Origin: Bordetella parapertussis
GTDB taxonomy: Bacteria; Pseudomonadota; Gammaproteobacteria; Burkholderiales; Burkholderiaceae_C
Assembly (NCBI GenBank): GCA_945901125.1
Contig: CAMDKD010000037.1
Coordinates: 1-27,390 of the forward strand
Reading direction: 5' to 3'
Length of the DNA stretch: 27,390 nucleotides
Shown: piece after piece, positions 23,412 to 27,390 of the stretch
How positions within the stretch are numbered: the first letter of the stretch is position 1
Layout of the letters: every line of letters begins with the position of its first letter
Notes under the pieces: model-generated
The model's database searches: none
What the model was told of the DNA's origin: nothing
What the model saw: the letters and a program-made list of their open reading frames with translations, nothing else
Made by a program: the position numbers and the translations under genes

Positions 23412-24194
23412 ATGAAAACACCTGTCAACCAGTTCAAGCAAGCCATCCGCAACAAACAAGTTCAATACGGGCTGTGGGTCAGCATGGGCAGCGCTTACTC
23501 CACTGAAATTTGCGCGGGTGCCGGGTTTGACTGGCTGATGCTGGACTGCGAACACGCGCCCAACGATTTGCAAAGCATATTGATGCAACTGCAAATCACT
23601 GCTGCTTACCCGGACACCCATCCTGTGGTGCGAGTGCCTGTGGGACACGGCCATGCAGGCGTGACCTTGATCAAGCAATACATGGATGCGGGCGCCACCA
23701 CCATTCTGGTGCCCATGGTCGATACCGCTGAACAAGCGCAAGCGCTGGTGCAAGCCATGCGCTACCCGCCGCAAGGCATACGCGGCATGGGCACGGCGCG
23801 CGCCGCACGCTGGGGCCGCTACACCAACTACACCCGCGAAGCCAATGAGCAAGTGTGTTTGCTGGTGCAAGCCGAGACCACCACGGCTTTAGAAAATATC
23901 GATGCCATCGCCGCGGTCGACGGCGTAGATGGCGTGTTCATCGGCCCGGCCGATTTGTCCGCTTCCATGGGCCATGTGGGGCAACAAGCGCATCCTGAAG
24001 TGAAAGCGGCGATTGAAGAGGCGTTTCGGCGGATTCTCAAAGCGGGTAAGGCACCGGGCATTCTCACGCCGGATGAAGAATTGTCCCGCCACTATCTCAG
24101 CCACGGTGCGGTTTTTTCTGCGGTGGGCACGGACAGCAATTTGCTGGCGCGACACACCAGCGCCTTGTGCCAACGATTTAAAAAACCAGATTAA
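23412..24194 (+). CDS. HpcH/HpaI-family class II aldolase
   Basis: This 260-residue metal-dependent pyruvate aldolase resembles 4-hydroxy-2-oxo-heptanedioate aldolase (HpaI) and 2-keto-3-deoxy-L-rhamnonate aldolase. The base His48 is in MLDCEHAPND, Arg74 in VVRVPVGHG binds the pyruvate carboxylate, and the metal ligands are Glu155 (VQAETTTAL) and Asp181 (IGPADLSASMG). GGGAAACCT precedes the ATG. The gene is followed after 30 bp by an Ldh2-type dehydrogenase in the same direction, so the aldolase may cleave a 2-oxo acid related to the dehydrogenase's hydroxy-acid product. No homoprotocatechuate genes are nearby, so I do not name it hpaI. Confidence 0.88.
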   Translation: MKTPVNQFKQAIRNKQVQYGLWVSMGSAYSTEICAGAGFDWLMLDCEHAPNDLQSILMQLQITAAYPDTHPVVRVPVGHGHAGVTLIKQYMDAGATTILVPMVDTAEQAQALVQAMRYPPQGIRGMGTARAARWGRYTNYTREANEQVCLLVQAETTTALENIDAIAAVDGVDGVFIGPADLSASMGHVGQQAHPEVKAAIEEAFRRILKAGKAPGILTPDEELSRHYLSHGAVFSAVGTDSNLLARHTSALCQRFKKPD

Positions 24195-24224
24195 ACAGTT
24201 CTTGATTCACGACGGAGAAAACAC

Positions 24225-25292
24225 ATGAGTCACACGATTTCCAGCGACGCGCTGACCCGCAAAGTAGCCGCGCTGTTTGAAAAATGCGGCAGCACCGCCA
24301 GCGAAGCGCAGCAGGTCGCCGCTAATCTGGTACTGGCCAATTTGAGCGGCCATGATTCTCACGGCGTTGGCATGGCGGCGCGTTATGTGGATGCCGTGCT
24401 TGAAGGCAATCTTCAACCCGATGCGACAGTGAAGATTCAAACCGACCACGGCATGATGTTGGGTCTGGACGGCTGCAACGGCTACGGTCAGACCGTCGGT
24501 GTTCAAGCCATGGAACTGGCGTTCGAGCGCGTGGCGCAACACGGTTGCTGCATTTTTTCGCTGGCCGATGCCCATCACCTGGGCCGCATCGGTCATTACG
24601 CCGAGATGGCGGTGGAGCGCGGTTTGATCAGTCTGCACTTTGTCAGCGTCTGGTCACGCGCTCTGGTGGCACCTTTTGGCGGCAGTGACGCGCGCTTTGG
24701 CACCAACCCGTGTTGCATTGGCATTCCGCTGGGTTGGGGCGAGAACACGCGCGAACCTTTTGTGCTGGACTTCGCCACCAGCCGCGTGGCTCAGGGAAAA
24801 ATGCGCGTCGCGCACAACGAGGGCCGGCTCGCCGAACCAGGTACCTTGATTGATGAACACGGTCATCCCACACTCAATCCCGGCGTGGTGGTGGTTCCGC
24901 AATCCAACGGTAAAACCGGTGCGCTGCTGCCTTTTGGCGAACACAAAGGCTTTGGCATGGCAGTGGCTTGCGAGCTGTTGGCCGGTGCGCTCAGCGGCGG
25001 CGGCACCTGGCACCACACGCACGACGGACGCCGCGCCGTGATCAACAACATGCTGACCATCGTCATCGACCCGGCGCGTTTAGGACATCAAGCTTTTTTT
25101 GCGCAAGAGGCATTGGACTTCATCGATTGGATGCGCCAAAGCCCGGCCGCGCCTGGCACCGAGGGCATGATGCTGGCGGGTGAGCCCGAGCGGCTGGCGC
25201 GGGCGCAGCGACTGCGCGATGGCATCGTTATTGACGATGCTTCCTGGAAAGAACTGCAGGACTGCGAAAGCAAACTCGGCTTAGCCGGTTAA
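24225..25292 (+). CDS. Ldh2-family (malate/L-lactate-type) NAD(P)-dependent dehydrogenase
   Basis: This 355-residue oxidoreductase of the malate/L-sulfolactate/ureidoglycolate dehydrogenase family is unrelated to Rossmann-fold lactate dehydrogenases. Characteristic motifs are NLSGHDSHGVGMAARYVDAV near residues 39-58 (split here by family convention into SGHDSHG), LADAHHLGRIGHYAE, RFGTNPCCIGIPLG, and LPFGEHKGFGMAVACELLAG, with the catalytic His region in SHGVG. CGGAGAAAACAC precedes the ATG. It forms an operon with the aldolase. The likely substrate is a 2-hydroxy or 2-oxo acid; the exact one cannot be read from sequence. Confidence 0.9.
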   Translation: MSHTISSDALTRKVAALFEKCGSTASEAQQVAANLVLANLSGHDSHGVGMAARYVDAVLEGNLQPDATVKIQTDHGMMLGLDGCNGYGQTVGVQAMELAFERVAQHGCCIFSLADAHHLGRIGHYAEMAVERGLISLHFVSVWSRALVAPFGGSDARFGTNPCCIGIPLGWGENTREPFVLDFATSRVAQGKMRVAHNEGRLAEPGTLIDEHGHPTLNPGVVVVPQSNGKTGALLPFGEHKGFGMAVACELLAGALSGGGTWHHTHDGRRAVINNMLTIVIDPARLGHQAFFAQEALDFIDWMRQSPAAPGTEGMMLAGEPERLARAQRLRDGIVIDDASWKELQDCESKLGLAG

Positions 25293-25379
25293 AAAAACGC
25301 AAGTAATCGGGTTTCAAAGTGAAAACCTATATTGCCAAGGCCAATCAATCCCATATTCATTGCATGCTGCCTGTTGAAC

Positions 25380-25667
25380 TTAATGATCTTCTTCCCAAGG
25401 GTTGTGTTTGATCTCCGATGGCATCCAAATGGTTTCGAACACTCTTTGCAACTCTTTTTCGCGAGCCAATTCTTCAGTCACTGACATGGTTGAATATTTA
25501 GCTGCAGTTCTGCTTGAAAAATCCCGGCTGACCACGCCAGGCGCTGACATGACTTTTTTCAACCCGCCTGTGCATTTGGGGCATTCCGTCGGGCCGGTTT
25601 CATTCATACCGTGTCTGACCTTGTAGACAACCAGGCACGGGTCACATTCGTATTCGTAAAAAGGCAA
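25380..25667 (-). CDS. FmdB-type putative regulatory zinc-ribbon protein
   Basis: This 95-residue protein starts MPFYEYECDPC and has the two-pair zinc ribbon C-x2-C ... C-x2-C (Cys8, Cys11, Cys29, Cys32; ECPKCTGGLKKVMSAPG). This is the FmdB family, named after a formamidase-operon regulator whose mode of action is not established. The start is a TTG (25665-25667) with GGAG 8 bp upstream. It follows the amidohydrolase in the same direction, but a strong terminator lies between them. It may therefore depend on read-through, and the close pairing hints at control of, or metal supply to, that amidohydrolase. Confidence 0.85.
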   Translation of the reverse strand: MPFYEYECDPCLVVYKVRHGMNETGPTECPKCTGGLKKVMSAPGVVSRDFSSRTAAKYSTMSVTEELAREKELQRVFETIWMPSEIKHNPWEEDH

Positions 25668-25678
25668 TTTATTTCTCC

Positions 25679-25714
25679 AAAAAAAACGGCCGGCAAATTA
25701 ATTGTCGGCCGTTT
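25679..25714 (-). terminator. Strong intrinsic terminator after the amidohydrolase
   Basis: Read leftward, AAACGGCCGAC (25704-25714) pairs with GCCGGCCGTTT (25684-25694), an 11-bp stem with one G-U around a 9-nt AT loop. Eight Us follow (A-run 25679-25686). It lies 18 bp past the amidohydrolase stop and just before the FmdB-type gene. Confidence 0.9.
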
Positions 25715-25731
25715 GTTTCTCCAATCAACCG

Positions 25732-27057
25732 TCAGGCCAGCGCGGTTTTGACGATCTCGGCCTTGGCTTGCATGGCGGATTTTCTGTCTATATTCCAGAT
25801 GCGCGCGGCATTTTCGCCAAGTACCTTGCGACGGATCTCCGGGGTGATTTTCGGATAGCCATGGCCTTCCACCAGGTGATCCGGGATCTGGAATTTTCTG
25901 AAGGCTTCAATTTGCCATTGCGGGTTACCCCACAGCAAAGAGTCGGTGCCCCACAGCACATAGTCTTCACCCAAGTCGCGCAACAGTGTTCCCAACACGT
26001 GGGCGCACTCCAGCGGGCGGCTGGTGACGGTGGCTGCGAATGTGGTTCCCACTTCAGCAAACAGGTTTTTGCGCTGGGGCTTGAAGCCTTTCAGTGCAGC
26101 GAGTTCGTTGTGGTATGGCCAGGCAGCGTGGTAAGCGATGAAATTGAGATCCAAAAAGTCATCAGCCGCTGAATCAAAATCTTCGCAATGCGCGTAACGG
26201 GCATAAAACTGTCCGAACGGAACACCTTTGTGGCAGCCGATATTTTTGATGCCAAGCTTGCGGCATTCTTCCCACATGGGGTAAGCGAGCTTCTCGTCGT
26301 CAAACCACCAGCCTTTTTTCTCTGTTGCGTCAAAGGTATAAAGCTTCAGGCCAGAGACTTTGTAATCTTCTGCATACATGCGCAAGCGGTCCAGGGTGAC
26401 ATCTAAGCCCTGGTTCGGGGTCAGCCCGCCGGCCAGCATCATGGTATTTTTGGGCCAGCGCTTTTTCACCTGCGCCTGATACTCAATAGGCACCATGTCC
26501 TGGCCGCCGTAGTGCTCTGCAAAACCGAAAGGATTGAAAATGCCGACGGTTGTGTCGCTGCCTTCCAGAATCAATTTGCCGTAGTGGTCAATGTCCATGT
26601 CTCTGGTGCCGTTTTTCATACCGAAGGCCTTGCCCAGATCGTCCAGTAATTGGACAAACCACATGCCGCGTTCGCTGGTGTTAACGCCTAACTGGTAGTG
26701 ATCCGGGCGGGTACAGACATGGGTATGTACATCGACGATGAAATCGCTACCGGCGCGGGCGACTTGAATAGCCTCTGCCTTGGCATCAAAGTCAACCGCT
26801 TCGGCTTTGCTGACTTCAAAAAATTCCATGCCACTGGCTTGATTGGCAGCCAGCATGGCGGCTGACAGTCCTATGGATGAACGGAAAAAATTGCGTCTAT
26901 CCATCCCGGCTTTTTTGGCTTGTTTTTCCATGTTCTCTTTGATCTTTTGCCCCATACCGCCATTGAGGAAAAGAGAAGTACCGACTTCGTTCGGATTGAA
27001 AGGGTTGATAGGTTCTTTTTCTATGCCCTTGAATACACTAAGTACATTGAATTCCAT
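25732..27057 (-). CDS. Amidohydrolase-2 family metal enzyme with internal Tat-like motif
   Basis: This 441-residue protein of the amidohydrolase 2 / ACMSD-like superfamily includes TIM-barrel hydrolases and non-oxidative decarboxylases. The metal motif VDVHTHV has His111 and His113. Later candidates are VSGLKLYTF, GCHKGVPFG, NFIAYHAAWPY and the Asp of LWGTDSLLWG. A twin-arginine-like leader (MDRRNFFRSSIGLSAAMLAA, 52-71) sits 51 residues inside the protein, preceded by a polar segment. The first ATG is well supported by GGGGGAG upstream, so either the leader is unusually long or translation also starts at Met52. The substrate is unknown; the aldolase/dehydrogenase neighbours suggest a carboxylic-acid or aromatic route. 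Confidence 0.85.
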   Translation of the reverse strand: MEFNVLSVFKGIEKEPINPFNPNEVGTSLFLNGGMGQKIKENMEKQAKKAGMDRRNFFRSSIGLSAAMLAANQASGMEFFEVSKAEAVDFDAKAEAIQVARAGSDFIVDVHTHVCTRPDHYQLGVNTSERGMWFVQLLDDLGKAFGMKNGTRDMDIDHYGKLILEGSDTTVGIFNPFGFAEHYGGQDMVPIEYQAQVKKRWPKNTMMLAGGLTPNQGLDVTLDRLRMYAEDYKVSGLKLYTFDATEKKGWWFDDEKLAYPMWEECRKLGIKNIGCHKGVPFGQFYARYAHCEDFDSAADDFLDLNFIAYHAAWPYHNELAALKGFKPQRKNLFAEVGTTFAATVTSRPLECAHVLGTLLRDLGEDYVLWGTDSLLWGNPQWQIEAFRKFQIPDHLVEGHGYPKITPEIRRKVLGENAARIWNIDRKSAMQAKAEIVKTALA

Positions 27058-27316
27058 GAATTTTCTCCCCCAATTTGAGTATGTGACGTTGATAAAAATT
27101 AAATACCAACTGAATTAAGTCAGATACTTTCAAGTGCGTCAATATGGTTTTACCCAGATTAAATTTATAAATAAAATCAATAGTGTCCCAACGTTTTCAC
27201 ATTAGGTCTTCGTAAGTTAATGATTTACCTTGGTTTTTCACGATTTTTGTCTGGTCTCGATTTGAACTTCGATTCCATGACTTATGGTCTTTTGCGTCTG
27301 CACGCAAAGGACCCTC

Positions 27317-27390
27317 ATGAACCACGGCAAGCTTGTTTTCTCTCAACTCATGGCGTTCTTGCCGCTGAGCACGTTTCGCCGCTGCGTTGC
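27317..27390 (+). CDS. IS4-family transposase (DUF4372 N-terminus), cut by the window edge
   Basis: The last 24 codons read MNHGKLVFSQLMAFLPLSTF then RRCV. This matches the start of IS4-family transposases with an N-terminal DUF4372 domain, whose pattern is M-N-x-G-K-x-V-F-x-Q-x-M-x-F-L-P. AAAGGA stands 7 bp before the ATG. Only the beginning is visible, so completeness of the element is unknown. Its left end must lie in 27058-27316; TAGTGTCCCAACG at 27181 is one possible terminal repeat, but without the right end I cannot support it. Confidence 0.72.
   Translation, partial: MNHGKLVFSQLMAFLPLSTFRRCV

Noticed and set aside
25310..25365. Terminator between the convergent dehydrogenase and FmdB genes
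   Set aside because: GGTTT/AAACC near 25310-25328 is only a 5-bp AT-rich stem with no U-tract, too weak to call.

Overview
This window looks like chromosomal DNA from a betaproteobacterium, most likely Burkholderiales close to Comamonadaceae. The evidence is the dusB-fis-purH cluster, the phenylacetate (paa) genes, a COQ6/UbiH-type hydroxylase and the protein sequences themselves. The genus is not determined. No rRNA, tRNA or CRISPR array was seen.

Region 1 (1-6.2 kb) is AT-richer and accessory in character. It starts with a TonB-dependent receptor that has lost its first part, followed by a PepSY-type inner-membrane protein and a 30-residue, ATGA-coupled membrane peptide. Next come a MASE1-like membrane protein, an exported YVTN beta-propeller protein with its own terminator, a compact two-hairpin RNA-like element, and an exported monooxygenase-fold (ABM) protein.

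Region 2 (6.3-12.4 kb) is acyl-CoA and aromatic catabolism. A leftward set (paaF-like enoyl-CoA hydratase, lipase-like alpha/beta hydrolase, acyl-CoA ligase) diverges from a rightward set (paaG, paaI, paaK). The ring epoxidase paaABCDE and the ring hydrolase paaZ are not in the window.

Region 3 (12.4-20.8 kb) is housekeeping: an M61 peptidase, dsbC, a UbiH-family hydroxylase, ychF, a YqaA-like membrane protein, then dusB-fis-purH.

Region 4 (20.8-23.4 kb) is an accessory patch behind purH. It has a 55-residue truncated YefM/Phd-type antitoxin whose start is built from a tripled 15-bp repeat. It also has an unknown 114-residue protein, a very AT-rich spacer, an AAA/DUF4143 ATPase, and a ribbon-helix-helix antitoxin gene that appears split by a seven-A tract. 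No toxin gene is visible, so this looks like a site where toxin-antitoxin modules have landed and decayed.

Region 5 (23.4-27.4 kb) holds a HpcH/HpaI aldolase and an Ldh2-type dehydrogenase in one operon. Facing it are an amidohydrolase with an unusually placed Tat-like motif and an FmdB-type zinc-ribbon protein. The window ends inside the first codons of a probable IS4-family (DUF4372) transposase.

The most unusual items are the two damaged antitoxin genes (20827-20994 and 22967-23249), both too short to be picked up by length-filtered gene calling, and the candidate small RNA at 5521-5582. I saw no clear new multi-gene system.
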